This document shows, in pieces, positions 39,191 to 47,696 of a stretch of 64,000 nucleotides of DNA. Below the pieces are notes generated by a model. That model saw nothing but the letters and a program-made list of their open reading frames with translations, was not told where the DNA came from and made no database searches. The stretch spans positions 34,901 to 98,900 of the forward strand of contig NZ_WJIC01000027.1 of NCBI RefSeq assembly GCF_009649815.1. Direction: 5' to 3'. Each line of letters opens with the position of its first letter. Position 1 is the stretch's first letter. The position numbers and the translations under genes are program-made. The DNA comes from Nocardia sp. SYP-A9097. Lineage in GTDB: Bacteria; Actinomycetota; Actinomycetes; Mycobacteriales; Mycobacteriaceae.

Positions 39191-39359
39191 CCTGACCGCC
39201 TTTCAGCTTCGCGTCGCGGCCCGAGAGCGCCGAGTTCAGGGCATCGACCACGCGTGTGGGGCCTTCTGTCGGCAGGCGCGCGGGGTCGGGCTGGCCGGTG
39301 ATCGAGACGTTCGCGCGGGCGGCCAGCCGTTCCAGAATCGATGCTACGGCTACTTCGCC
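39108..39359 (-). pseudogene. Unrecognised coding fragment
   Basis: Open for 84 codons with strongly coding-like third positions and a plausible protein core (LERLAARANVSITGQPDPAR, VVDALNSALSGRDAKLKGGQ). It has stops at both ends and no start. Function unknown. Confidence 0.35.
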
Positions 39360-39631
39360 TTAGTAACGTATGCCGAACGGCATGGGAGAGAGGCCAGAGT
39401 CGGCAGCATGCCCAAAGTATTTGCCCCCCTTGACACATCGATCACTGCGCTCGAAACTGGTTCAGTGCGGCCAGTGGTCGAGAGTGCTCCACCAATCCAC
39501 GACCTGATAGGTCGGCTGCCGGTCAATGCCCCTCACCCCCAAACATTTTCGGGGACAGCTCCCTCGTCGCTCTGCCCTTGTGGCGGTGAATCACACCGTG
39601 GCCCAAGGCATTCGACAAGGAGATCAGCATC

Positions 39632-40066
39632 ATGACCACACTCTCTGGGCGCTACTCCATCAAACCTGGTACCGGCCCCTTCGAATCTCGATGCATGAGC
39701 ACCCACACCGGCCAAGAGGGTGAGCCCGTAGCTCTCCAGCCCGGTCCGGCAACAACACTCAACATCCAACCGATCAAGACCGACGACGAAGCCGAAGCCG
39801 GTTACACGATCGCCTTCCCCTCTTCCGAGCTCTTCCTCACGCTGCCAGACGGGAATGCATCTCGGGTAATCGTGACCAAGGATGCATCCGACAAGAGTTC
39901 GTGGTGGTCGATCGAAGAGGCCCCCAACTCCACCCTCCCGAATACGTTCACGATCCGCAGCTACAGCACGGACGACTGCTACCTGACCGCGCAGGCCCCC
40001 TTCCCGGGCTCGTCTGTCGTTCCATCCACCACGTCCTTTCCCTGGGCAATCCAGCAAGCGAAGTGA
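39632..40066 (+). CDS. Possible beta-trefoil lectin or protease-inhibitor-like protein
   Basis: 144 residues from the ATG at 39632, with AAGGAG 9 bases upstream. No signal peptide. The run of short strands with repeated aromatic anchors (LSGRYSIKPG, YTIAFPSSELFLTLPDG, SWWSIEEAP, TFTIRSYSTDDCYLTAQ, FPWAIQ) recalls three-fold beta-trefoil proteins such as ricin-B lectins and mycocypin/I66-like protease inhibitors. This is a pattern judgement without a diagnostic motif. A strong terminator follows 5 bases after the stop, so it is a single-gene transcript. Confidence 0.55.
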   Translation: MTTLSGRYSIKPGTGPFESRCMSTHTGQEGEPVALQPGPATTLNIQPIKTDDEAEAGYTIAFPSSELFLTLPDGNASRVIVTKDASDKSSWWSIEEAPNSTLPNTFTIRSYSTDDCYLTAQAPFPGSSVVPSTTSFPWAIQQAK

Positions 40067-40070
40067 TCAT

Positions 40071-40099
40071 CTTCGCCGCTCCAGCCTGGAGCGGCGAAG
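40071..40099. terminator. Terminator hairpin after the trefoil-like gene
   Basis: CTTCGCCGCTCC pairs exactly with GGAGCGGCGAAG over a 5-base loop, starting 5 bases after the stop at 40066. Confidence 0.85.
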
Positions 40100-40120
40100 G
40101 CGGAGGGTCGCTCCTCACCG

Positions 40121-40400
40121 TTACCCGCGTTGGCGGCAACCTTCCTGTTCGAGCATCACCGCGTGATATCGAACGCCGGCGGTCTTGGCTTGCTTCACCC
40201 AGTGACGCAGGGCTTCTTTGTGAACGCCCAGATCACGCGCTACCCGGGCTATCGCGCCCCGGCCTCCACCCAGCTCACGCTCGTACTGCGCGACCAACGC
40301 CACCGCACGTTCACGCAGCTCCGCCGGATATCTCGAGTTCCCTGCCATACCGTCGATCCTCTCCAGATCCAACGGTCTCCCCCAAAACCGGGGTGGTCCA
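40121..40400 (-). mobile_element. IS3-family OrfA N-terminal remnant with right inverted repeat
   Basis: On the minus strand an ATG near 40348 opens MAGNSRYPAELRERAVALVA and continues to an HTH ending LRHWVKQAK, the standard start of IS3 OrfA. Homology is lost after KQAK and a stop follows. The inverted repeat at 40382-40399 faces outward and pairs with the one at 35755-35772. Confidence 0.7.
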
Positions 40401-40552
40401 CACGAGGATGGGACTGTGCATTCGCATGGTCATGTGCATCAAAGCGATCTACTCGACGATCACTCACACACCCACGACTGAGCTGTTCGGCGCGGGACCC
40501 CGTGCGATGTGATCGGTGGGTGTCGGCTGATGGTGATGTTTGTCGACGACCA

Positions 40553-41005
40553 TTACGACCGCGGTTCCTCGCGGGCCTCGATCGCGGACACCGAGTTGCG
40601 GAACGCTTTGGTCAGCACGCTCTTGCCGACGGTGGCGAGTACCGCTCCGAGGAACCAGCCGCGCAGGTTCTTGCCCTCGCGCACGACGACGTAGTCGATA
40701 TCGGTGGTGCCGTCGGCGCGCCGGGTCAGGTCGTAGGTGTGTCCGGAGGCGTGGCCCCACGCGTTGGACTCGGTGGTGGTCAGCACCACGTGCTGCGGGT
40801 TGGTCCAGTCGTACTGGAGCCGCTCCCAGACTCCGCTGGCTCCTTCGGTGACGTCCGCGTGGTGGTCGTCCCGGGTGTGCACCTGGAGGTAGGCGTTGTT
40901 GCTGTTGCCGAGCAGTTTCGAACGGTCCGGACCGAAGTCGGTGAGGGCCGCGACGTATTCCTCGGGTGTCACACGCGTGTTCGCGTGCATATGGATGGTG
41001 GTCAT
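40553..41005 (-). CDS. SRPBCC (START-like) domain protein
   Basis: 150 residues from an ATG at 41005. The order N-terminal strand and helix (TTIHMHANTRVTPEEYVAAL), central sheet (WERLQYDWTNPQHVVLTTTE, GHTYDLTRRADGTTDIDYVV) and long C-terminal helix fits the polyketide cyclase/dehydrase SRPBCC fold, which binds hydrophobic ligands. Only 34 bases separate it from the upstream VOC gene on the same strand, so they are probably co-transcribed. Confidence 0.65.
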   Translation of the reverse strand: MTTIHMHANTRVTPEEYVAALTDFGPDRSKLLGNSNNAYLQVHTRDDHHADVTEGASGVWERLQYDWTNPQHVVLTTTESNAWGHASGHTYDLTRRADGTTDIDYVVVREGKNLRGWFLGAVLATVGKSVLTKAFRNSVSAIEAREEPRS

Positions 41006-41039
41006 CGTTCTTCTTCTTGTTCGATGTCGTGCGGGTCGG

Positions 41040-41684
41040 TTATTCGGGTAGCTGATCGCCGTGGTGCTCGGCGACCATGTAGGCCGCGTACCACTCGGGC
41101 CAGGCCGCGTCGTACTGGCCGCCGTTGCGGGCCTCGTGTTCGCCATGGGCGGCAGCGGCGCGTTTCAGTGCGTCGACCAGGTCGCTGGTGGTGGCGTACG
41201 CCGTCTCGGTGGTCTCGATACGGCCCGGGAGACGGGTGGTGACTTCTTGGAGCAGGAAGGCGTTGCCGTCGGGGTCGGTGAAGGCCGCGAAGGACCCGTA
41301 GCTCGCCCGCTCGTCCGCTGGTCCCGCCACGCGTCCATCGCCCGACGTGGGCTGGAACTGTGCCCCGGGGGCGCCGGGGTGGAAGACCTCGCTGATCTCC
41401 GCGCCTTGGGCCGCGAGCGTGTCGCGCGCCTGCTGAACGTCGGAGACCACCAGGTACAGGCCTTGCGCCGTGCCGGGTTCCGCGGTGGTGACGTTGGTGC
41501 CGAACTGGATCGACGTCGGCGAACCCGGCGGCGTGAATTGCACGACCCGGAAGCCGTTGTCGAATTCGAAGTCGGCGTCGAGGCGCAAGCCCAAACCTTC
41601 GTAGAACCTCTTCGACCGGTCGACGTCGGCGACCGGGATGACGACCGCCTCGAGCTTCAGCGCGGGAACCCCTGTGGTGTTCAT
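41040..41684 (-). CDS. Glyoxalase/VOC-family protein
   Basis: 214 residues from an ATG at 41684. A VOC domain fills the first 140 residues (VVIPVADVDRSKRFYEGLGL, VVQFTPPGSPTSIQFGTN, FTDPDGNAFLLQEV), the metal-binding betaalphabetabetabeta fold used by glyoxalases, dioxygenases and resistance proteins. A 55-residue C-terminal extension (LVDALKRAAAAHGEHE, YDAAWPEWYAAYMVAEHHG) is also found on stand-alone VOC proteins of actinomycetes. It diverges from the alcohol dehydrogenase gene across 253 bases. Confidence 0.8.
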   Translation of the reverse strand: MNTTGVPALKLEAVVIPVADVDRSKRFYEGLGLRLDADFEFDNGFRVVQFTPPGSPTSIQFGTNVTTAEPGTAQGLYLVVSDVQQARDTLAAQGAEISEVFHPGAPGAQFQPTSGDGRVAGPADERASYGSFAAFTDPDGNAFLLQEVTTRLPGRIETTETAYATTSDLVDALKRAAAAHGEHEARNGGQYDAAWPEWYAAYMVAEHHGDQLPE

Positions 41685-41937
41685 TGCCTGCACCCTTGTT
41701 GTGTTGCCAGCCGGTTGCTTACATATCCAAGTGTGCGATCCGGACGGTGTCGTCGAAAGTCCCGAACTCTGATCGGTCCCCGGTCCCCGGCCGTCTAACC
41801 AGGCTTTGTCTCGACCCGGACGGGCGGGGGCATTACCCTCGAAGGTGCCCCGGTTCTGTTCGATGCCAACCGATCTCTGCAGCGATTCTGCGCGAACTGC
41901 ATGGCACGCCCGCTCACGGCCGGAGGGAGTTCTTCTG

Positions 41938-42957
41938 ATGCCCAGCATCCGATCCGTCCAGGTGGACCACCCGGACGGCGAACTGTTCTTGACCACTCGC
42001 GACATACCCGATCCAGGGCCCGGACAGGTGCGGGTCACCATCGAAGCCTGCGGTATCTGCCACTCCGACAATGCGTTCGTCACCAATGCGTTGCCCGGTG
42101 TGACGTTCCCGCTGACGCCCGGTCACGAGATCGCGGGTCGCATCGACGCGGTCGGCGACGGCGTCGCCCGCTGGCGTCCCGGCGATCGGGTGGCTGTCGG
42201 CTGGTTCGGCGGTGCGTGCCTGTACTGCGACCACTGTCGTGACGGGGACTTCATGCATTGCGAGAACCTCCAGGTGCCGGGCTGGCAGTATCCGGGGGGC
42301 TACGCCGAAGCCGTGGTCGTGCCGGCGAGCGCGATCGCCCGCATCCCCGACGGGTTCACCGCGGTCGACGCCGGACCGATGGCTTGCGCGGGAGTGACCA
42401 CCTACAACTCGCTGCGCCGTAGCCAGGCCCGCCCCGGCGATCTGGTCGCGATCCTCGGCATCGGAGGGCTCGGGCACCTCGGTGTCCAGTTCGCCGCGAA
42501 GATGGGCTTCGACACCGTTGCGATCGCACGGGGGGAGGACAAGGAACCGCTCTCTAGAAAACTCGGGGCCCGGCACTACATCGACTCCACAGCCCAGGAT
42601 GTAGCCGCCGAACTCCGCAGTCTCGGCGGCGCCCGCGTCGTGCAAGCCACCGCCGCGAGCTCCGAGGCGATGGCCGCCACCATCGACGGCCTGTCCACAG
42701 ACGGCGAACTGATCGTCATCGGTGCGGTTCCGACGCCGATCCCGGTCAGCCCCTTTCAGCTGATCTTCCAGTCCCGGGCAGTGCGCGGGCACCCGGCCGG
42801 CACCGCCCGCGACATCGAACGCACCCTCGACTTCGCCGCCATCACCGGCATCCGGGCCATGATCGAAGAGCGGCCGCTCGACGATGCGCCCGCCGCATAT
42901 CGCCACGCCCTCAGTGGTAAAGCCCGGTTCCGCGTGGTCCTGACAACAGGACTGTGA
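41938..42957 (+). CDS. Zinc-dependent alcohol dehydrogenase (MDR superfamily)
   Basis: 339 residues from the ATG at 41938, with GGAGGGAG 8 bases upstream. Catalytic zinc ligands appear in CGICHSDNAF and GHEIAG; the four structural Cys lie in the segment CLYCDHCRDGDFMHC. The NAD(P) motif GIGGLGHLG sits near residue 177. Complete for the AdhA/CAD-like branch that oxidises alcohols or reduces aldehydes. Substrate cannot be told from sequence. Followed after 60 bases by the NmrA-like gene. Confidence 0.93.
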   Translation: MPSIRSVQVDHPDGELFLTTRDIPDPGPGQVRVTIEACGICHSDNAFVTNALPGVTFPLTPGHEIAGRIDAVGDGVARWRPGDRVAVGWFGGACLYCDHCRDGDFMHCENLQVPGWQYPGGYAEAVVVPASAIARIPDGFTAVDAGPMACAGVTTYNSLRRSQARPGDLVAILGIGGLGHLGVQFAAKMGFDTVAIARGEDKEPLSRKLGARHYIDSTAQDVAAELRSLGGARVVQATAASSEAMAATIDGLSTDGELIVIGAVPTPIPVSPFQLIFQSRAVRGHPAGTARDIERTLDFAAITGIRAMIEERPLDDAPAAYRHALSGKARFRVVLTTGL

Positions 42958-43017
42958 TCGCAGCCCGGTCGCCGGCCGGAGTCTGACCGGCAAGGGCTCG
43001 AGTGGAAGGAGTGAGCA

Positions 43018-43758
43018 TTGAAGATCGTCGTTATCGGTGGCAGCGGGCTGATCGGTTCGAAGGTCGTGGCTCGGCTCGGCGAACGTGGCCAGGAGGCGGT
43101 TCCGGCTTCGCCCAGCAGGGGAGTGAACACACTCACCGGCGAGGGAGTGAAGGAGGTACTGCACGATGCGAACGTGGTAGTCGACGTCTCCAACTCGCCG
43201 TCGTTCCAGGACGACGACGTCATGGAATTCTTTCGAACGTCCACCAGGACCCTTCTCGACGCCGCCGGCGCCGCCGGTGTCGGGCACTACGTGGCGCTGT
43301 CGGTGGTGGGCACCGACCGGCTGCCGGAGTCCGGATACCTCCGGTCGAAGGTGGCGCAGGAGGAACTGATCACAGCTTCCGCGCTGCCGTACTCGATCGT
43401 GCGCGCCACCCAGTTCTTCGAATTCGCCGGGCAGATCGCCGATTCCGCCACCGCCGACGGCTCGGTGCGGCTGTCCGGCGCGGCCGTGCAGCCGATGGCC
43501 GCCGAGGATGTGGCCGCGGCCGTAAGCGGGACCGCGGCGGGCGACCCGTTGAACAGCATTGTCGAGGTTGCGGGGCCGGAGGTGTTCGGCCTGGACCGGT
43601 GGATCGGCACCGTGCTGGCCGCACGCCACGATCCGCGCATTGTGATCACCGATCCACATGCGCGGTACTTCGGGGCGCTGCCGGACCGCGAGCTGTTGCC
43701 CGGGCCGGGTGCGAACCTCGCCCAGACGCGGTTGTCGGAGTGGCTGACCCGCCAGTGA
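43018..43758 (+). CDS. NmrA/SDR-a-type NAD(P)-binding protein
   Basis: 246 residues starting at a TTG, supported by GGAAGGAG 7 bases upstream and by the immediate Rossmann strand KIVVIGGSGLIGSK. It lacks the SDR Tyr-xxx-Lys catalytic pair in the usual place and resembles atypical SDRs of the NmrA type that sense or reduce NADP. Likely co-transcribed with the alcohol dehydrogenase. Confidence 0.85.
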   Translation: MKIVVIGGSGLIGSKVVARLGERGQEAVPASPSRGVNTLTGEGVKEVLHDANVVVDVSNSPSFQDDDVMEFFRTSTRTLLDAAGAAGVGHYVALSVVGTDRLPESGYLRSKVAQEELITASALPYSIVRATQFFEFAGQIADSATADGSVRLSGAAVQPMAAEDVAAAVSGTAAGDPLNSIVEVAGPEVFGLDRWIGTVLAARHDPRIVITDPHARYFGALPDRELLPGPGANLAQTRLSEWLTRQ

Positions 43759-43876
43759 ACCGGTGTACCGCGCGCGGGCCTTCGGCGCCTGCCGCTGGAG
43801 ATCCACGAGCGCCGAGCACCACACCGCAAGCCTGCTGCCTGAGGAACCCCGTAGGTTGTTCCTTCGGTGAGATTTC

Positions 43877-44806
43877 TCAGGCGGCGGACGGGTTTTCGAG
43901 GACGATTGCGACTCCTTGACCGGATCCGATGCAGACTCCGATCGCGCCGTAGCGCGCATTGCGTTCCCGCAGTTCGGTGGCCAAGGTCAGGAAGTAGCGG
44001 GCGCCGGTGGCGCCGAACGGATGACCGATTGCCACCGCGCCGCCGTTGGGTGTCAGCTCCTCGTCGGGGATGATGAAGCCGTCCAGCTGGTTGGGCAGTT
44101 CACGCAGCACGCCCAGGGCTTGGGCGCTGAATGCCTCGTGTACTTCCCATACGTCGATCTGCTCGGGTGTCAGGCCCGCGCGTCGGATCGCCAGTGGCAG
44201 CGCCCAGGCCGGAGCCAGACCCATGTAGAGCGGATCGATCCCGTACACCGCCGAGGACACCACCCGTGCCAGCGGTTCCACTCCGAGTTCGGCCGCTCGT
44301 TCACCCGAAGCCAGCACCAGTGCGCTGGCCCCGTCTGTCGGGGGCGTCGAGTTCCCTGCGGTCATCTGCGTCGTCCCCGGCTGCGGGGGCAGCGCCGCGA
44401 GCCTTTCGGCGGTGGTGTCGTCGCGGATGAATTCGTCGTGCTCGAACAGGCGGGCGGGGGTCTTCCTCGTCGCGGCGATCTCCACCGGCATGATCTCCTT
44501 GGCCAGCCGCCCGGAATCCCTGGCCGCCTTGGCATTTCGCTGTGTCCGGAGCGCGAACGCGTCGATTTCCTCTCTGGTCAGCCCGTAGCGGTCGGCAGCG
44601 TTCTGTGCTGTCTCGATCATTCCGATGTAAGCATTGCGAGCCAGCAGCGCCGGATTGGCCGGACCGCCCGCACCCGCCCACATGGTGTCGAGCAGGATGA
44701 CCGGGCCGCGGGGGCCGAACGGAGAGTCGCCCTTCATGTACGCCCAACCCGACCGCGACATCGACTCGACGCCACACGCGATCCCGACGCCCAGATGAGC
44801 CACAGT
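43877..44806 (-). pseudogene. Thiolase (acetyl-CoA acetyltransferase), N-terminus lost
   Basis: About 310 codons match the C-terminal three quarters of a degradative thiolase: IACGVESMSRS, GGAVAIGHPFGATGAR with the catalytic His, and CIGSGQG with the second Cys. The first 85 or so residues, holding the nucleophile Cys, are missing; homology stops near 44806, next to CRISPR-like repeats. The product could not be an active thiolase. Confidence 0.85.
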
Positions 44807-44841
44807 CGTTGTGCCGGGTGAGCGCTGGTGACCGGGGCCGC

Positions 44842-44930
44842 GTGCTCCCTGCACACGCGGGGGTGCCCTACCAGTGGTGGGTCAACGCGGTGGAGTCCGG
44901 GTGCTCCCCGCACGTGCGGGGGCGAGCCCG
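44842..44930. CRISPR. Two-repeat degenerate type I-E-like CRISPR remnant
   Basis: GTGCTCCCTGCACACGCGGG (from 44842) and GTGCTCCCCGCACGTGCGGG (from 44901) each continue with GGG and resemble the actinobacterial type I-E repeat, including its internal GC-rich palindrome. They are 59 bases apart, leaving one spacer of about 31 bases. No third repeat and no cas gene is visible in the window, so this is an orphan or decayed array. Confidence 0.6.
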
Positions 44931-44949
44931 GGATTGGTGCGCATGGCGT

Positions 44950-45206
44950 CGATGTAGCGGGGTGTGTGCGGCCTGTCGGCGGCCTCCGGCCGGCCGCATT
45001 GGTGTGTCGCGGGTGTGCAGGGCATCTCTGATGGTGCTGGCGGGGAAGCCGGTGAGTCTGCTGCAGCTGGCGAGTGAGTGTCCGGCGAGGTAGATCCGTT
45101 CGGCGTGGCACTCGTCCGACAACGTATCGCCCCCGGGGCGTCGCGTACTCGCAGGAATCGCAATTCTTCCGGACAGTATTCGAGATCGAATGATGGCGGT
45201 CGGCAT
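44950..45206 (-). pseudogene. Remnant of an HTH-domain protein
   Basis: The frame reads ERIYLAGHSLASCSRLTG then FPASTIRDALHTRDTPMRP, a helix-turn-helix of the kind found in resolvases and small phage regulators. It has no convincing start and its downstream end runs into the CRISPR-like repeats, so it is probably truncated there. Confidence 0.4.
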
Positions 45207-45230
45207 GGGGATTGAATACTAGGGAGAGTT

Positions 45231-46097
45231 ATGTCATTCTTCGAGCGCCGGGGCGGGAATTTTCATCAGCTTCCTCTTGCGGCAAGTCAATGGTCGGCCG
45301 ATCGGATAAATGGTGCGGCCGTTGCTGGTTTGGCCGCACACGTCGTTGAACATGAGCACTCGGAAGGTGACGAACTGACACCGGCCCGGTTCACCATTGA
45401 TATCTTCCGGCAGGGCCGGTTCGAGGAGACCAGCGTTACCACCACCCGAGTTCGCACCGGGCGGAACGTCCGGATCGCGGATGCATTGATAGCCCAGGGT
45501 GATCAGCCGATTGCACGTGCGCCAGCCGTCTTCGCGCGTCCGTCGCGGGAACCGAGCGGTCGGCGATGGAATCCTCCGACTGGTTCGTATGTCCCGCCGG
45601 GTCGGCTTCGTGCCGCGATGTCCACGCCGGGAATCTGCTGGGGTAGCGATGCGCACGGGGAGAGCTGGAGCCTGATGATGTCCGAGCATCAGAACGCCAG
45701 CCGCAAGCGGTTGTGGATCAATCAGACCGGGCTGGTCAACGGCGAGGAATCGTCGCCATTTGTTCGCACGGCAATGGTGGGTGAACTCACCAATACGTTG
45801 ACCAGCTGGGGCGACACGGGTATCGGATACATAAACCATGATGTGACGATTGTTCTGGCGCGGATGCCGGCTGGGTTGTCGATCGGCCTGGAGGCCGACA
45901 ATCACACATCCGGTGCCGGGCTCGCGGTCGGTACATCGAGCTTGTACGACGAATTCGGTCGCTTCGGTTCCTGTTCGGTCAGCTCGCTTGCCTATTTGAC
46001 CGGCAGTCTCGACGTGACGGGTGCCCCGAGCCAGGAGGAATGGGGAGCGCGGCAACCCGGGACGGGACGCGACGACCTGAGCAATGTCACGAAATAA
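45231..46097 (+). CDS. Thioesterase-superfamily (TesB-like hotdog) protein
   Basis: 288 residues from the ATG at 45231 after GGGAGAG. The N-terminal half (WSADRINGAAVAGLAAHVVE, TPARFTIDIFRQG, TTTRVRTGRNVRIADALIAQ) is the acyl-CoA thioesterase hotdog pattern; the C-terminal half (INHDVTIVLARMPAGLSIGL) fits the second hotdog. It probably hydrolyses or only binds acyl-CoA. The P450 fragment starts 20 bases downstream, so the two were once an operon. Confidence 0.75.
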   Translation: MSFFERRGGNFHQLPLAASQWSADRINGAAVAGLAAHVVEHEHSEGDELTPARFTIDIFRQGRFEETSVTTTRVRTGRNVRIADALIAQGDQPIARAPAVFARPSREPSGRRWNPPTGSYVPPGRLRAAMSTPGICWGSDAHGESWSLMMSEHQNASRKRLWINQTGLVNGEESSPFVRTAMVGELTNTLTSWGDTGIGYINHDVTIVLARMPAGLSIGLEADNHTSGAGLAVGTSSLYDEFGRFGSCSVSSLAYLTGSLDVTGAPSQEEWGARQPGTGRDDLSNVTK

Positions 46098-46117
46098 TAC
46101 AGAGATAGAAGATTTCG

Positions 46118-46310
46118 ATGTCTGAAGTGCCAATGCATGATTTTCCGTCGCGCGCACCGAGAAGTTTGGGCTTGGACCCGGTACTCGACGAGGTTCGCAA
46201 CAACAATGGACTTGCCCGTCTCAAACTGCCCTACGGAAATCCGTGCTGGGTCGTCACGGGCTATGAGGATGCCAGGCAGGTATATTCCGACCGGCGGTTC
46301 AGCCGAACAG
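46118..46310 (+). pseudogene. Cytochrome P450 N-terminal fragment, cut by a transposon end
   Basis: The first 64 codons are a clear bacterial P450 start: DPVLDEVRNNNGLARLKLPY, then WVVTGYEDARQVYSDRRFSR. Homology stops exactly where the 37-bp transposon repeat begins; the frame runs on to 46465 with non-P450 sequence. The heme-binding Cys region is absent from the window. Confidence 0.85.
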
Positions 46311-46347
46311 GGCCCCGGAATCCTGAAGCTGGCCCCAGCCCCAAAGT
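46311..46347 (+). repeat. Left 37-bp terminal inverted repeat of the Tn3-family element
   Basis: Begins GGCCCCGGAATCCTGAAGCT and ends CCCCAAAGT. It is identical, base for base, to the reverse complement of 52425-52461. Confidence 0.9.
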
Positions 46348-46498
46348 GAGGCCGCCTGAAGCGATCCCGGTTCGTTTGCCTTGGGTGGTAGCCGGTTGGC
46401 CGATCGGTTCCGCTTCCTTGGTGTCGGTTTTCGAAGTCGCGTTCAGTGATTCTCACTGCTGTTGACATCAAGCGAAGTTGAGGTTCTAGCGTGAGGTC

Positions 46499-47344
46499 AT
46501 GACCTCGTCAGCGCACAGCTATACGACCGATTCTGTGGTTTCCGCCGACGGCACTCTCGTTGGTTATCGTCAGTTCGGTAGCGGTCCCGGGTGCGTGTTA
46601 CTGCATGGGGCACTTCAGGCTTCGCAGAATTTCAGTGATCTCGCGGCGGCACTGAGCCGTGATTTCACCGTCTATGTCCCGGACCGGCGCGGTCGGGGTC
46701 TGAGTGGGCCGCCCGGTGATGGCTATTGCATCGATAAGGACTGTGAGGACGTCGCGGCGATCCTGACGAAGACCGGGGCACAGTATCTCTTCGGGTTGAG
46801 TTCGGGTGCGATCATCGCGCTGCGGGTGGCACTGCGGGTGTCCGCCGTGCAGAAGGTGGCGATCTATGAGCCGCCGTTGTTGATCGAACACCCGCCGCGG
46901 TGGATGGCTCGCTACAACCGGGAGATCGCCCGCGCAAACCCGGCTGCGGCATTCGTCACCGTGCTGAAGGGCACCCGCGCGTCCAGGCTCTTCACCCTGA
47001 TGCCGCGATCCCTGCTGACTCCGGCGGTAAGACTTGTCTTGGCGGGTGAGGCGAAGAAAGTCGCTGGTGACGACGTCTCGTTGAAGGAACTCATTCCCAC
47101 CATGCAGTTCGAGACCCACACCGATCCCGGGGACGCCATCACGGACTTCGCCGGGGTAACCGCTGAAGTATTGCTCCTGGGCGGGGTCAGATCCGCCGAC
47201 TATCTCAGGCAGAGCCTCGACGAGTTGGCGGCCATCGTGCCCCGATCGCACCGGATCGAGTTCCCGGCCCTGGACCACATGGGGCCGGACAATCGAGGAA
47301 ATCCTGCTCTGGTCGCCCGGGAATTGGCCGCGTTCTTCGCATAG
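46499..47344 (+). CDS. Alpha/beta-hydrolase (transposon cargo)
   Basis: 281 residues from the ATG at 46499. Oxyanion motif LLHGALQAS, DRRGRGLSG, nucleophile Ser in GLSSG and a closing LDHMGP with the catalytic His define the alpha/beta-hydrolase fold; it resembles small esterase or haloperoxidase-like enzymes. Length is standard. It is the first gene inside the left transposon end, transcribed inward. Confidence 0.85.
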   Translation: MTSSAHSYTTDSVVSADGTLVGYRQFGSGPGCVLLHGALQASQNFSDLAAALSRDFTVYVPDRRGRGLSGPPGDGYCIDKDCEDVAAILTKTGAQYLFGLSSGAIIALRVALRVSAVQKVAIYEPPLLIEHPPRWMARYNREIARANPAAAFVTVLKGTRASRLFTLMPRSLLTPAVRLVLAGEAKKVAGDDVSLKELIPTMQFETHTDPGDAITDFAGVTAEVLLLGGVRSADYLRQSLDELAAIVPRSHRIEFPALDHMGPDNRGNPALVARELAAFFA

Positions 47345-47696
47345 CTGCGTGTGTTGGCAACGAGGTCGTGGACGGGGCTTCCAGGTTGTCGATGCCGAAG
47401 CCGATGATGTGACCAGAGCAGATTCGGAACGTCGGCCCTGCCGGTCGTGGATTCGGCCGAGCGTCGATGTCCTCTCACCCTCTCACCGAGACTCACAGTC
47501 CCGGAGTAATGGGGGGAAACGCCGCCCGCCCATCGTTCCGCTTCCATGGAAGTGGAACGACCACAGGGCGAGCGTGAACGACCTCGGTCGTCAACGCACG
47601 AACAGGGCGGACCCGCACGCAATTCGTTCCACAAGTTGTTCCACGAGAACTGTTCCGAAAGGACCGTACGGCAACGACTTTCGGTACATTCCCCGC
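47345..47696. other. Intergenic region between cargo hydrolase and resolvase
   Basis: 352 bases without a gene; it contains the res-like dyads and presumably the tnpR promoter. Confidence 0.55.
47535..47656. promoter_or_regulatory. Res-like region upstream of the resolvase gene
   Basis: A 26-base dyad at 47535-47560 (CGTTCCGCTTCC pairing with GGAAGTGGAACG around AT, one mismatch) is followed by repeated GTTCCAC motifs near 47627 and 47639 and GTTCC near 47653. Several spaced dyads 40 or more bases before tnpR are what resolvase subsites look like. Confidence 0.5.

Noticed and set aside
44868..44949. C-terminal tail of the HTH frame across the CRISPR-like repeats
   Set aside because: The translation gives the RTCGEHP-type pseudo-peptide typical of translated type I-E repeats, not a protein.
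46311..46465. Continuation of the P450 reading frame as a real C-terminus
   Set aside because: The sequence is the transposon repeat and following element DNA; it has no P450 motif.
47349..47696. Long N-terminal extension of the resolvase
   Set aside because: The catalytic domain starts at GLDLGYARVS just after the ATG at 47697, and the extension covers the res-like dyads.
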